Below, in pieces: positions 9,020 to 17,634 of a stretch of 64,000 nt of DNA (position 1 is the stretch's first letter; each line of letters starts with the position of its first letter). Location: positions 1,910,001 to 1,974,000 of the forward strand of contig NZ_AP019736.1 of assembly GCF_006542685.1 (NCBI RefSeq), in the 5' to 3' direction. The notes under the pieces were generated by a model that worked only from the letters and a program-made list of their open reading frames with translations, had not been told where the DNA came from and did not search any database. Made by a program: the position numbers and the translations under genes. The stretch is from Alistipes dispar (GTDB lineage Bacteria > Bacteroidota > Bacteroidia > Bacteroidales > Rikenellaceae).

Positions 9020-9107
9020 CCGGACGGACGGGCCGGAGATGCGGAAGAAGGGGGGCTGCGATCCGGAACGATCGCAGCCCCCCCCCTTCTTCGGTCTGTC
9101 CGTCCGG
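9020..9107. terminator. Composite nested hairpin, probable bidirectional terminator
   Basis: The outer 10-base arms (CCGGACGGAC at 9020-9029 and its complement at 9098-9107) enclose an inner hairpin: GAAGAAG, a G-run and CTGCGATC (9044-9063) pair with GATCGCAG, nine C and TTCTTC (9070-9092) around the loop CGGAAC. It lies between converging eno and deoR. The unequal G6/C9 runs would leave a small bulge. Confidence 0.6.
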
Positions 9108-9175
9108 TTGGTTCCGCGGACGCTGCGGGCGCCTGACAGGCAGAAATATATTTCGAAAGTTTCGAATGCGGCCGG

Positions 9176-9976
9176 TTACGGATGCACTTCGGCCGCGTAG
9201 ACTTTGATCTGCATGGACCGTAGCTGGTTCCGGATATTGGCCGGCAGGTTGCTGTCCGACACCACGACGTCTATTTTGTCCACCGGGGCGATGAAGGCGA
9301 AACTGCGCTTGTTGCACTTGCTCGAGTCGAACACCGCGATCACCCGTTTCGACATCGAGAGCATCATCTGGTTGATATTCGCCTCTTCGATATTCGGGGT
9401 GGACAGTCCGCATTCGATATTGAAGCTGTCCACGCCCAAAAACAGTTTGTCGCAATAGAAAACCTTGAGGTTCATTTCGGCGATGGGTCCCACCGTGGAC
9501 TGCGACGCTCCGCGCAGATTGCCTCCCAGCAGAATGATATTGAACCGTTTGTAGCCCAGCAGCTCGGCCGCGATGTTGATTGAGTTGGTGATGATCGTGA
9601 GCCGCTGGAACTTGTGGAGGTTGCGCGCTATTTCGAGTGTCGTGGTGCCCGAGTCCAGCAGGATCGTGTCGTTTTCCTCGATCAGCGTGGCCGCGACGCG
9701 GCCGATCGCCTGTTTTTCGCGCGTGTTGAAAAACCGCTTGTTGTGGATCGGCGTGTCCTCCTTGCTCTCGGCCTCGGTGTTGGGGAGGCCGATCGCTCCG
9801 CCGCGGGTCCGAATCAGCAGATTCCGTTCGTCGAGTGCGTTGAGGTCTTTGCGGATCGTAACTTCCGATACGCCGAATTCCCGGTGGAGTTCTTCGACCG
9901 AGATCGCCGACTGGCTTTTCAGTCGTTGCAGAATCATTGATCTTCTGCCTTTTGTCGTTTTTAGCGTGTTGTCCAT
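9176..9976 (-). CDS. DeoR/GlpR-family sugar-phosphate-responsive repressor
   Basis: A 266-residue regulator with an N-terminal winged helix-turn-helix (ISVEELHREFGVSEVTIRKD, about residues 25-44, with LLIRTRGGA after it) and a C-terminal DeoRC sensor domain containing LLDSGTTTLEIA and FLGVDSFNIECGLSTPN. DeoR proteins usually repress a neighbouring sugar operon and are released by a phosphorylated sugar intermediate. It is transcribed away from the agaS-aldolase operon, and two repeated TTCGAAAC boxes in the shared intergenic region are likely binding sites. The inferred effector is a galactosamine or tagatose phosphate; this comes from context only. A second possible start is Met14. Confidence 0.92.
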   Translation of the reverse strand: MDNTLKTTKGRRSMILQRLKSQSAISVEELHREFGVSEVTIRKDLNALDERNLLIRTRGGAIGLPNTEAESKEDTPIHNKRFFNTREKQAIGRVAATLIEENDTILLDSGTTTLEIARNLHKFQRLTIITNSINIAAELLGYKRFNIILLGGNLRGASQSTVGPIAEMNLKVFYCDKLFLGVDSFNIECGLSTPNIEEANINQMMLSMSKRVIAVFDSSKCNKRSFAFIAPVDKIDVVVSDSNLPANIRNQLRSMQIKVYAAEVHP

Positions 9977-10021
9977 CGTACTGCCCGGTGTAAGATTGGG
10001 TTAGAGGTCGTGTTACGGATG

Positions 10022-10029
10022 CAAAGATA
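10022..10029 (-). promoter_or_regulatory. -7 element of the deoR promoter
   Basis: Minus-strand TATCTTTG matches TAnnTTTG, 46 bases upstream of the deoR start; the -33 box is poor. The first operator-like box at 10063 lies just upstream of where RNA polymerase would contact the -33 region, consistent with autoregulation. Confidence 0.55.
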
Positions 10030-10062
10030 TGAAAAATTTCCGTCATAAACTGAAATGTGAGT

Positions 10063-10080
10063 TTCGAAACTTTGTGAAAT
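10063..10080. promoter_or_regulatory. Candidate DeoR operator, copy 1
   Basis: TTCGAAACTTTGTGAAAT is repeated with two mismatches at 10183-10200, 120 bases away in the same orientation. TTTCG and GAAA elements are common in DeoR-family operators. The binding role is an inference. Confidence 0.5.
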
Positions 10081-10182
10081 TAAATTTCGGGCCGGATTGT
10101 TGAGGGCTATTTCATTGTTTTATAGTTTATTATGCGCTATTTTCCTCTCTGCGTCGGTCGTGGTGTCTGAAAAAATATCGTA

Positions 10183-10200
10183 TTCGAAACATTGCGAAAT
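10183..10200. promoter_or_regulatory. Candidate DeoR operator, copy 2
   Basis: TTCGAAACATTGCGAAAT matches copy 1 at 16 of 18 positions and overlaps the -33 region of the predicted agaS promoter, an ideal position for repression by occlusion; two copies would allow looping. Confidence 0.5.
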
Positions 10201-10220
10201 TTTCGGTTTGCGTATTTTTG
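10191..10220 (+). promoter_or_regulatory. Promoter of the agaS-led operon
   Basis: ATTG (10191-10194), an 18-base spacer and TATTTTTG (10213-10220) approximate the Bacteroidetes promoter; the predicted start site leaves a leader of about 20 bases before the ATG at 10247. Confidence 0.55.
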
Positions 10221-10246
10221 CCTTCGTCGAATTAAAAGTCCTGATT

Positions 10247-11380
10247 ATGCAAAGTAAAGGCCAATATACCTATGCCGAGATCATGCAGCAACCCCGTGTC
10301 TGGAAACAGCAGTACGACCGGATCGCGGCGCGGCGGCAGGAGATCGAAACGTTCGTGCGCTCGCACATCGAGCGGGGCTACCGGGTGCTTTTCACCGGAG
10401 CGGGCACTTCGGCCTATATCGGCGATGCGCTGGTTCCGGCCGTCGCGGGTTCGCTCTTCGAGGGGGCGGCGGCAGTTCCCACGACCGACATCATCACCCA
10501 TCCGGCCTCCTGGTTCACTCCGGGGCGCAACGTGCTGCTCGTGTCGTTCGCCCGTTCGGGCAACAGTCCCGAGAGCCTCGGCGCTATCAAGCTGGCCGAC
10601 AGGCTGGGAGGAGAGCGGGTCGCGCATATCTTCATTACCTGCAACGCCGAAGGGCGGCTGGCCCGGATCGCTGCGGCGCACCGCGATTCGCTGCTGCTGC
10701 TCCTGCCCGCCGAGACGGACGACAGAAGTCTGGCCATGACCAGCAGTTTCTCGACCATGCTGCTTACGGCGTTGCTGGTTTCGCGCATCGACCGGATCGG
10801 CGGGGACGCCGCGGCGGTCGAATGCCTGGCGAACCAGACCGCCCGTGCGCTGGAGACTTACGACAGCCGGATCGCGGCGGTCGCACGGCGGAACTTCTCG
10901 CGGGCGGTCTTCCTCGGATCGGGCGCGCTGAAGGGTATCGCCGAGGAGTCGCATCTCAAGTTGCAGGAGCTGACCGACGGGGGCGTCATGTGCGGCTTCG
11001 ATTCGTTTCTCGGATTCCGCCACGGTCCGAAGGCCGTCGTGAAGGAGGATTCGCTGCTGGTTTACCTCGTTTCGCGCGATCCCGCCGTACGTCGTTACGA
11101 GGAGGACCTGATCCGGCAGATTGATGCGAACAACCGGACGGCCGCCGTGGTGGCCGTTTCGGCGGAGCCTTACGCCGTCGGGGGCGTCTCCTTCGATCTG
11201 AACGTGGTGCTCGGCGGCGGCGATACGGGTGTCTATGGCTGCATCCCCTATGTCTTTACGGCCCAACTGCTGGGTTATTACAAATCCCTCGACCGGGGGC
11301 TGAATCCCGATTCGCCCTCCGTGTCGGGCAATATCCACCGTGTCGTGGAGGGGGTCACGATCTATCCTTACGAACGATAA
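10247..11380 (+). CDS. agaS: SIS-domain sugar-phosphate isomerase/deaminase, AgaS-like
   Basis: A 377-residue protein with two SIS (sugar isomerase) domains. Phosphosugar-binding motifs are TGAGTSAYIGD at residues 50-60 and SFARSGNSPES at 100-110; the second SIS half contains LGSGALKGIAEES and the segment DGGVMCGFDSFLGFRHGPKA typical of AgaS/GlmS-type isomerases. AgaS converts galactosamine-6-phosphate to tagatose-6-phosphate. The ATG at 10247 lies just after the predicted promoter; an earlier in-frame start would include promoter DNA and a spurious hydrophobic leader. The next genes encode aldolase subunits and a PfkB kinase, which supports a tagatose pathway. A fructosamine-type deglycase is a less likely alternative. 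Confidence 0.82.
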   Translation: MQSKGQYTYAEIMQQPRVWKQQYDRIAARRQEIETFVRSHIERGYRVLFTGAGTSAYIGDALVPAVAGSLFEGAAAVPTTDIITHPASWFTPGRNVLLVSFARSGNSPESLGAIKLADRLGGERVAHIFITCNAEGRLARIAAAHRDSLLLLLPAETDDRSLAMTSSFSTMLLTALLVSRIDRIGGDAAAVECLANQTARALETYDSRIAAVARRNFSRAVFLGSGALKGIAEESHLKLQELTDGGVMCGFDSFLGFRHGPKAVVKEDSLLVYLVSRDPAVRRYEEDLIRQIDANNRTAAVVAVSAEPYAVGGVSFDLNVVLGGGDTGVYGCIPYVFTAQLLGYYKSLDRGLNPDSPSVSGNIHRVVEGVTIYPYER

Positions 11381-11404
11381 TACAACCGACTTTCCGGAAT
11401 CGCT

Positions 11405-12631
11405 ATGAAAAAAACCGAACAACTGCTCGAATCCATCGGCCGGATCACCCGCGAGACGGGGATTCCCCGCACCATCTTCGCTGTGTGCCCCAATTCGGTG
11501 GCCGTGACGAAGGCCGCATTCCGCGCCGCACGCCGCAACAACGCCCCGATCTATTTCGCCGCGACCCTGAACCAGATCGACGTGGACGGAGGCTATACGG
11601 GGATGACGCCGGCCGACTTCGTACGCATGGCGCGTCTCGAGGCCGAGGCCATCCATTATACGGGTACGACCGTCATCGCCATCGACCACGGCGGTCCGTG
11701 GCTCAAGGACCGGCAGGCCGTCGAGCGCTGGTCGCCCGAGGAGGCCATGAACGGCGTGAAGAAGTCGTTCGAAGCCGCCGTGCTGGCCGGTTACGACCTG
11801 ATCCACGTCGATCCCACGGTGGATATTTTCGTGCCGAAGGGGGAGATCATCAGCATCCATCTGGTGGTCGCCCGCACCGTCGAGCTGATCGCCCATGTCG
11901 AGCGGTTCCGCCGCGAACGCGGACTGCCGCCCGTCTCCTACGAGGTGGGAACCGAGGAGGTGCACGGCGGACTGGCCGACGAGAAGACCTTCGACACGTT
12001 CCTCGCGGAGCTGAAAACCGCTCTGAAGGAGGCCGGGCTGGAGGACGTATGGCCCTGCTTCGTCGTGGGCAAGGTGGGGACCGACCTGCATACCGCGACG
12101 TTCGATCCCGGGGTGGCGCGTGTGCTGACGGACAAGGTACGCCCCTACGGCAGTTTCATCAAGGGCCACTATACCGACGGGGTGAGCAATCCCGAGCAGT
12201 ATCCCCTCTGCGGCATGGGCGCCGCCAATGTGGGCCCGGAGTTCACGATGAGCGAATACGACGCGCTGGCCGAGCTGGAGCTGCTCGAAAGCCGCGAGCT
12301 GGAGAAAGGTACGGTGGCGATGGCCTCGCGCATGACCGGGGTGCTGGAGCGGCTGGTCCGCGAGTCGGGGCGCTGGCGCAAATGGCTGCATGAGGAGGAG
12401 GCCGGACTGGAGTTCGATCAGCTCGGCGCGGAACGCCGGATGTGGCTCGTCAAGACGGGCTGCCGCTATATCTGGCAGCGGCCCGAGGCGCTGGCCGCCC
12501 GCTACATGCTCTGCGACAACCTGCGTCGTGCGGGATACGATCCCGAGGAGATGGTGCTGGGGCGTATCGAGCGCGACATGGACAAGTATTTCACGGCTTT
12601 CAACCTGGTCAATCTGAACGACCTGCTCTAA
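11405..12631 (+). CDS. Tagatose-bisphosphate aldolase non-catalytic subunit, GatZ/KbaZ-like
   Basis: A 408-residue TIM-barrel protein resembling GatZ/KbaZ, the subunit needed for full activity and stability of class II tagatose-1,6-bisphosphate aldolase. Family-typical segments include AATLNQIDVDGGYTGMTP, VIAIDHGGPWLKD, LIHVDPTVDI, YEVGTEEVHGGL and VGKVGTDLHTATFDP. It starts 24 bases after agaS and ends 12 bases before the PfkB gene, clearly in one operon. E. coli KbaZ is slightly longer (about 426 residues). Whether it pairs with the aldolase encoded at 13606 is inferred from adjacency. Whether the cognate sugar is tagatose or a related ketose bisphosphate cannot be told from sequence. Confidence 0.85.
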   Translation: MKKTEQLLESIGRITRETGIPRTIFAVCPNSVAVTKAAFRAARRNNAPIYFAATLNQIDVDGGYTGMTPADFVRMARLEAEAIHYTGTTVIAIDHGGPWLKDRQAVERWSPEEAMNGVKKSFEAAVLAGYDLIHVDPTVDIFVPKGEIISIHLVVARTVELIAHVERFRRERGLPPVSYEVGTEEVHGGLADEKTFDTFLAELKTALKEAGLEDVWPCFVVGKVGTDLHTATFDPGVARVLTDKVRPYGSFIKGHYTDGVSNPEQYPLCGMGAANVGPEFTMSEYDALAELELLESRELEKGTVAMASRMTGVLERLVRESGRWRKWLHEEEAGLEFDQLGAERRMWLVKTGCRYIWQRPEALAARYMLCDNLRRAGYDPEEMVLGRIERDMDKYFTAFNLVNLNDLL

Positions 12632-12643
12632 CCGAGACGCGCT

Positions 12644-13603
12644 ATGAAAACTTTCGATGTCATCGCGCTGGGCGAACTGAACGTGGACCTGATCCTGAAC
12701 CGGATCGCCGGGTTTCCCGAGGTGGGCAAGGAGATTTTCGCCCGGGACATGATCTGCACGCTGGGCAGCTCGACGGCCATTTTCGCCGCCAACGTCTCGG
12801 CGCTGGGCGCCCGCACGGCGTTCGCGGGCATGATCGGCCGCGACGCCTTCGGGGAGCTGGTGCGCGGAAGTCTCGAGGCGCGCGGCGTGGATACGCGCTA
12901 TGTGATCGAGGCGGCGGACCGCGCCACCGGCGTCACGGTCGTCATGAGTTACGGCGAGGACCGGGCCAACGTCACTTATCCGGGAGCCATGGAGGCCCTG
13001 CGCTTCGCCGACCTCGATCCGGAGATTTTCCTGTCGGCCCGGCATATTCACCTCTCGTCGCTTTTCATGCAGCCCGGGCTGCTGGCCGATATCGTGCCGA
13101 TCCTGCGGGCGGCGCACGACGGCGGCGCGACCGTCTCGCTCGATACGCAGTGGGACCCCGCCGAGGAGTGGCGGATCGACTGCCGCGAGGTGCTGCCGCT
13201 CATCGACATCTTTATGCCCAACGAGGCGGAACTGACGGCGCTCGCGCATGCGGCGTCGCTCGACGAGGCGATCGGGAGCGTGCGGCCGTGGCTGCGGCGC
13301 GCCATGATCGTCAAGCGCGGCAGCCGGGGCTCGGTGCTCGTCACGGCCGGCGGGGAATGCCGCGAGGTCGGGGCGCTGCTCAACCGCGAGGCGGTCGATA
13401 CCATCGGTGCGGGCGACAGCTTCAATGCCGGGTTCATCCGGTGCTTCGTCCGCGGCGGTTCGCTCGGGGAGTGCCAGGATGCGGGCAACCTCACCGGAGC
13501 GATCTCTACGACGGCGGCCGGAGGCACGGGGGCGTTCGCCGACCGGGAGGCGGCCGTCCGTACGGCGCGCGAGCGGTTCGGAAAACAACTGAATCTGGAT
13601 TGA
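12644..13603 (+). CDS. PfkB-family carbohydrate kinase
   Basis: A 319-residue ribokinase-fold kinase. The N-terminal ALGELNVDLILN and GSSTAIFAANVSALG match the substrate-binding end of PfkB proteins; the C-terminal DTIGAGDSFNAGF (residues 252-264) is the PfkB signature with catalytic base Asp258 and the GAGD anion hole. From its place between aldolase subunits it probably phosphorylates tagatose-6-phosphate (or fructose-6-phosphate or a 1-phosphate) to the bisphosphate cleaved by the neighbouring aldolase. Specificity is inferred from context. The coding end is 2 bases before the next ATG, indicating tight coupling. Confidence 0.85.
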   Translation: MKTFDVIALGELNVDLILNRIAGFPEVGKEIFARDMICTLGSSTAIFAANVSALGARTAFAGMIGRDAFGELVRGSLEARGVDTRYVIEAADRATGVTVVMSYGEDRANVTYPGAMEALRFADLDPEIFLSARHIHLSSLFMQPGLLADIVPILRAAHDGGATVSLDTQWDPAEEWRIDCREVLPLIDIFMPNEAELTALAHAASLDEAIGSVRPWLRRAMIVKRGSRGSVLVTAGGECREVGALLNREAVDTIGAGDSFNAGFIRCFVRGGSLGECQDAGNLTGAISTTAAGGTGAFADREAAVRTARERFGKQLNLD

Positions 13604-13605
13604 TT

Positions 13606-14430
13606 ATGCACATACGGGAACGACTCAAGGCGTGTCAGGCCGCCGGAACGGCGGTCCTCGCCACCAATTTCTACAATTTCGAGACGCTGACGGCCGTCCT
13701 GAAGGCCGCCCGGGCGGTCGATGCTCCGGTCTTGCTGCAACTCACGCGCAGCTCGATCGACTACATGGGGCTCGAACAGGCCGTCCGCATGGGGCGTCAG
13801 GGACTGGCCGACTACGGTCTCGAGGGGTGGATACATCTCGACCACGGACCGAGCGTCGAGCTGGCGCAGCGTTGCCTGGAGGCCGGATTCGACTCGGTGA
13901 TGATCGACGCCAGCGAGCGGCCTTTCGGGGAGAATGTGACCGTGACGCGCCGTGTCGTCGAGCTGGCGCGTCCCTACGGGGCCAATGTGGAGGCCGAGCT
14001 GGGTTACGTGGCCAAGCTGGGGCAGCGGCAGGGCGGCGGGTTCACGACTCCGGAGGAAGCCGCGCGCTTCGTGCGGGAGACGGGCGTCGATGCGCTGGCC
14101 GTGGCCATCGGTTCGGCGCACGGCTTCTACCGGGAAACGCCGCATCTGGATATGGAGCGGCTGAAGGCGATCCGTGCGGCCACCGACGCGGTGCTGGTGC
14201 TGCACGGCAGTTCGGGCATTCCGCATCCGATGGTCCGCGAGGCGATCGCGGCCGGCATTTCGAAGGTGAACCTGGCCACCGAGATCAAGGATACCTTCAT
14301 GCGCTCGCTCAAGGGCGTCCTGACCGCCTCGGACGAGATCGACCTGCGCAAGGTCTTTCCGAAGGCCGTGGAGCCTGTGACGGCGCTGCTCGAAGAAAAA
14401 TACCGGATGACGGGCACGGCCCGTCGCTGA
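13606..14430 (+). CDS. Class II ketose-bisphosphate aldolase, GatY/KbaY-like
   Basis: A 274-residue zinc aldolase. IHLDHGPS holds the catalytic Asp79 and zinc ligand His80; EAELGYV supplies Glu131; AIGSAHGFY (His172) and VLHGSSGIP (His200) give the other zinc histidines and a phosphate-binding loop; VNLATEIK follows. This set fits fructose/tagatose-bisphosphate aldolases and predicts cleavage to dihydroxyacetone phosphate and glyceraldehyde-3-phosphate. The start at 13606 is 2 bases after the PfkB stop. Together with the GatZ-like protein it probably completes an AgaS-kinase-aldolase route. Sequence does not distinguish tagatose from fructose specificity. Confidence 0.88.
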   Translation: MHIRERLKACQAAGTAVLATNFYNFETLTAVLKAARAVDAPVLLQLTRSSIDYMGLEQAVRMGRQGLADYGLEGWIHLDHGPSVELAQRCLEAGFDSVMIDASERPFGENVTVTRRVVELARPYGANVEAELGYVAKLGQRQGGGFTTPEEAARFVRETGVDALAVAIGSAHGFYRETPHLDMERLKAIRAATDAVLVLHGSSGIPHPMVREAIAAGISKVNLATEIKDTFMRSLKGVLTASDEIDLRKVFPKAVEPVTALLEEKYRMTGTARR

Positions 14431-14467
14431 CCGGAACCGAAGATACTGACCTGAAAACCATGATCCG

Positions 14468-15574
14468 ATGAAACCTGTTTGTCTGATGACCATCGCCCTG
14501 CTCGGGATTCCGGCCGCCGGCTCCGTGTCGGCGCAGAGCCTCGAAGAACGGAAAGCCGCCGTGCAGGAACTCCGGCTGAAGGATTACGAACCGCGGTCCG
14601 TATTCCGCATTCCCCGGACCGATGTCCGGCGGGCCAAATTCCCCGTCGTGGACATGCATTCGCACGACTACGCCGCCGACGATGCCGGAGTGGCCGCATG
14701 GGTGCGTACGCTTGACTCGTGCAACATACGCTATTCGAGCGTCATGCACTGCGAGTGGATCGGTGCGCCCTTCGAGGAGTATATACGCAAATACCGGCCC
14801 TACGGCGACCGTTTCCTGTTCTGGTGCTGTTTCGACTACACGGGATTCGGCGAACCCGGATGGGCCGAACGGGCCGTTCGCGAGCTGGAGCGCTGTCATG
14901 CGCTGGGAGCCCGCGGCGTCGGCGAGATGGTGGACAAGGGGCTGGGCGACACCTATGCCCGTCCCGTGCCCGGACGGGGCATCCACCTCGACGATCCGCG
15001 CCTGCGCCCGCTTATCGAACGGTGCGGCGAGCTGGGAATGCCCGTTAGCATCCATATCGCCGAACCGATCTGGATGTACGAGCCGCTGGACCGGCACAAT
15101 GACGGACTGATGAACGGTGCAGACTGGGCCGTGGACACCTCCGCGGAGGGCTGCCGCGGTTACGAGGAGCTGATGGCGACCTTCGAACGCGCGCTGGCCG
15201 CCTATCCCGGGACGACCTTCATCGCCTGCCACTACCTGAACATGAATCAGGACCTGGAGCGGCTCGGGAGGCTGCTCGACAGGTATCCGAACCTCTATGT
15301 GGACATTGCCGGCCGGGCGGGCGAGTCGGCCGCCACGCCGCGCGCCACGCGCCGTTTCCTCGTCCGGTATGCGGACCGCGTCCTCTTCGGCACGGACAAC
15401 GGTACGGACCCCGGCATGTACCGCATGGTCTTCCGGATTCTGGAGACCGACGACGAACACTTCTACAACCCCGACTACGGGTATCACTGGGCTTACAGCG
15501 GCTTCCGTCTTCCCGACGACGTGCTGCGGAAAATCTACTACGGCAATGCCGCCCGGCTCCTTCACCTCGACTAA
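14468..15574 (+). CDS. Exported amidohydrolase-superfamily metal-dependent hydrolase
   Basis: A 368-residue protein with an N-terminal signal peptide (cleavage likely after VSAQ near residue 23). The mature part is an amidohydrolase-2 type TIM barrel: VVDMHSHDY carries the HxH metal pair (His64, His66), VSIHIAEP and FIACHYLN supply later histidines, and VLFGTDNGTDP the conserved aspartate. Related enzymes include decarboxylases, lactonases and deacetylases. It would act in the periplasm, upstream of the cytoplasmic sugar pathway, perhaps trimming a substituent from the imported glycan, but the substrate is unknown. It sits in the sugar operon, 37 bases after the aldolase and 13 bases before the glycosidase. 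Confidence 0.8.
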   Translation: MKPVCLMTIALLGIPAAGSVSAQSLEERKAAVQELRLKDYEPRSVFRIPRTDVRRAKFPVVDMHSHDYAADDAGVAAWVRTLDSCNIRYSSVMHCEWIGAPFEEYIRKYRPYGDRFLFWCCFDYTGFGEPGWAERAVRELERCHALGARGVGEMVDKGLGDTYARPVPGRGIHLDDPRLRPLIERCGELGMPVSIHIAEPIWMYEPLDRHNDGLMNGADWAVDTSAEGCRGYEELMATFERALAAYPGTTFIACHYLNMNQDLERLGRLLDRYPNLYVDIAGRAGESAATPRATRRFLVRYADRVLFGTDNGTDPGMYRMVFRILETDDEHFYNPDYGYHWAYSGFRLPDDVLRKIYYGNAARLLHLD

Positions 15575-15587
15575 CACCCGAACGAAC

Positions 15588-17600
15588 ATGAAAAAACTGC
15601 TGATCATCGCCTTTCTGCTCTCGGCGGCCGCGTGCTCGTCGCCGCAGCGCATCTCGAACGGCGGAATTGAAATGGAAGTGGACGGCCGCATGCATGTGCG
15701 CATCCGTTCGCTGCACGGGGGGACGGCCCCCTTCTGCGACGACTTCAGACCCTTCGACCGGCTGGTGTGCGACGAGGCCGAAATCGTCGATTTCAGGCTC
15801 GGACGCGTCGAACGCTGCGAGGGAGGCTATTGCCTGACCGGGCTTGCGGAGGGCGACGGCATCGCGGTCGAAAAACGGATGACGGTCACGGTCCCCGAAG
15901 GGGATTGCGACGGAATGCTGCTCGTAAGCACGCGCTATATCAATCGGGGCGGCGACCTGCACGTGCGCCGTCTGGTGGCGAACGAACTGCGCATCGGGGC
16001 CGACTCGCTGTTGTGGTCGTTCCAGCCCACCTCCACCTCGGCCCGGGCGGACTGGGTGCTTCCGGTGCGTCCGGGATTCCGGCAGGAGAACTACCTCGGC
16101 ATGAACAACACGGATTACGGCGGCGGCATTCCGATGGTTTCGCTCTGGCGGCGCGACGGCGGCGTGAGCGTCGGACTGACCGAACCCTGTCTGCGTACGG
16201 TCTCCATGCCCGTCGTCTGGAGCCGCAGCAGCGACGCGGCGACGATGTCCCTCGTGCGCGGATTCGACGAGGAACTGCTCTTCGCCCGGGGCGACACGCT
16301 GGCGGCTTACGACAGCTTCGTGGCCGTGCAGCAGGGCGATTTCTTCGATCCGCTGCGCAGCTTTTCGACCTACATGCAGCGCTACCGCGGCATCCGCATG
16401 GCCGCTTCCGAACCCGGGGCCTTCGAGCCGGTCTGGTGCGCTTGGGGATACGAACGGCAGTTCACCGTCGGCGAGGTGATCGGAACGCTGCCCAAAGTGG
16501 CCGAACTGGGCTTCAGGTGGGTGGACGTGGACGACGGCTACCAGATCGCCGAGGGCGATTGGGAGACGAACTCCCGTTTTCCGGGAGGCGGCCGCGACAT
16601 GCGCCGTATGACCGATGCCATTCACGCGCTGGGCATGAAGGCCAAGCTGTGGTGGGCGCCGATGGCGGCCGATCCCGGCACGCGCATCCTGCGCGAACAC
16701 CCCGAGATGCTGTTGCAGACGGCCGAAGGGACGCCCGAATACATCACCTGGTGGGACAGTTACTACCTCTCGCCGGTCAATCCCGCCACGGAGCGCTACA
16801 CGCTGGGATTGGTGGACCGTTTCATGCGCGAGTGGAATTTCGACGGTCTGAAACTCGACGGACAGCATCTGAACCTCTGCCTGCCGGATCACAACCCGGC
16901 GAGCGGGCTGGACGATCCGGAGCAGGCCGTGGAGCGCTTCCCCTCCTTCTTCCGCGCGATCTTCGACCGGGCGCGCGCCATCAAGCCCGATGCCGTGGTG
17001 CAGCTCTGCCCGTGCGGATGCGCGGTAAACTTCTTCAACATCCCCTATATGAATCAGGCCGTGGCCTCCGATCCCACGTCGAGCTGGCAGGTGCGGCTGA
17101 AGGGCAAGAGTTACAAGGCGATCAATCCCGGGCTGGCCTATTACGGCGATCACGTGGAGCTGACGGACGGAGGCGACGATTTTGCCTCGCAGATCGGGAT
17201 CGGCGCCGTGATCGGTTCGAAATTCACCTGGCCCGAGAACAACCCGGCCGTCGAGGCGGATTACCGGCTCACGCCGGAGAAGGAGCGGCTGTATAAGAAA
17301 TGGGTGAAGATCTACACCGACAGAATGCTCTCGCTCGGCGACTACCTGAATCTTTACGACATCGGTTTCGACCGGCCCGAAGGACACGTCATCCGCAAGG
17401 ACGGGGCGCTCTACTACGCCTTCTATGCCGACCGCTGGGACGGCGGTCGCATCGAGCTGCGCGGTCTGGAGCGCGGCCGGACCTATGTGGTCACGGAGTA
17501 TGCGGCCGACTATCCGCGCAGCTACGAGGTCAGCGGCGACGACCCCTTCATCGTTCCGTCGTTCGATCGCAGCTATCTGATCGAAGTCCGTGAAAAATAG
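15588..17600 (+). CDS. GH36-like alpha-galactosidase/alpha-N-acetylgalactosaminidase lipoprotein
   Basis: A 670-residue lipoprotein (MKKLLIIAFLLSAAACSS, lipobox cysteine at residue 16) with the clan GH-D architecture: an N-terminal beta-sandwich to about residue 270, then a TIM barrel beginning VWCAWGYE. KLWWAPMAADPG is a barrel strand, DGLKLDGQ carries the likely nucleophile Asp424, and AVASDPTSSW the likely acid/base Asp495. GH36 enzymes remove alpha-galactose or alpha-GalNAc. Given the downstream SusC/D pair and the AgaS-like pathway, a galactose- or GalNAc-capped glycan is the best guess. An alternative GTG near the 3' end belongs to no real gene. Confident as a GH-D glycosidase, less so on sugar specificity. 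Confidence 0.82.
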   Translation: MKKLLIIAFLLSAAACSSPQRISNGGIEMEVDGRMHVRIRSLHGGTAPFCDDFRPFDRLVCDEAEIVDFRLGRVERCEGGYCLTGLAEGDGIAVEKRMTVTVPEGDCDGMLLVSTRYINRGGDLHVRRLVANELRIGADSLLWSFQPTSTSARADWVLPVRPGFRQENYLGMNNTDYGGGIPMVSLWRRDGGVSVGLTEPCLRTVSMPVVWSRSSDAATMSLVRGFDEELLFARGDTLAAYDSFVAVQQGDFFDPLRSFSTYMQRYRGIRMAASEPGAFEPVWCAWGYERQFTVGEVIGTLPKVAELGFRWVDVDDGYQIAEGDWETNSRFPGGGRDMRRMTDAIHALGMKAKLWWAPMAADPGTRILREHPEMLLQTAEGTPEYITWWDSYYLSPVNPATERYTLGLVDRFMREWNFDGLKLDGQHLNLCLPDHNPASGLDDPEQAVERFPSFFRAIFDRARAIKPDAVVQLCPCGCAVNFFNIPYMNQAVASDPTSSWQVRLKGKSYKAINPGLAYYGDHVELTDGGDDFASQIGIGAVIGSKFTWPENNPAVEADYRLTPEKERLYKKWVKIYTDRMLSLGDYLNLYDIGFDRPEGHVIRKDGALYYAFYADRWDGGRIELRGLERGRTYVVTEYAADYPRSYEVSGDDPFIVPSFDRSYLIEVREK

Positions 17601-17634
17601 CAAGCATAAACCAAACCATCAAAACCTAATTCGT

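Larger units (their letters stand above)
8776..9175. other. Non-coding gap between eno and deoR with two hairpins
   Basis: This 400-base convergent gap holds the eno terminator (8813-8839) and a large composite hairpin (9020-9107). An open frame crossing it on the plus strand has no domain, no plausible start context and runs through both hairpins, so no gene is called. TTTCGAAAGTTTCGAA at 9151-9166 resembles the half-sites of the deoR operator candidates. Confidence 0.6.

Noticed and set aside
8820..9200. Open frame of about 126 codons after eno
   Set aside because: It starts inside the eno terminator, runs through a large hairpin and has no recognisable family.
17590..17634. Upstream GTG start for SusC
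   Set aside because: It lies inside the last codons of the glycosidase gene and would add a charged, non-signal-like extension; the ATG at 17635 gives a proper signal peptide.
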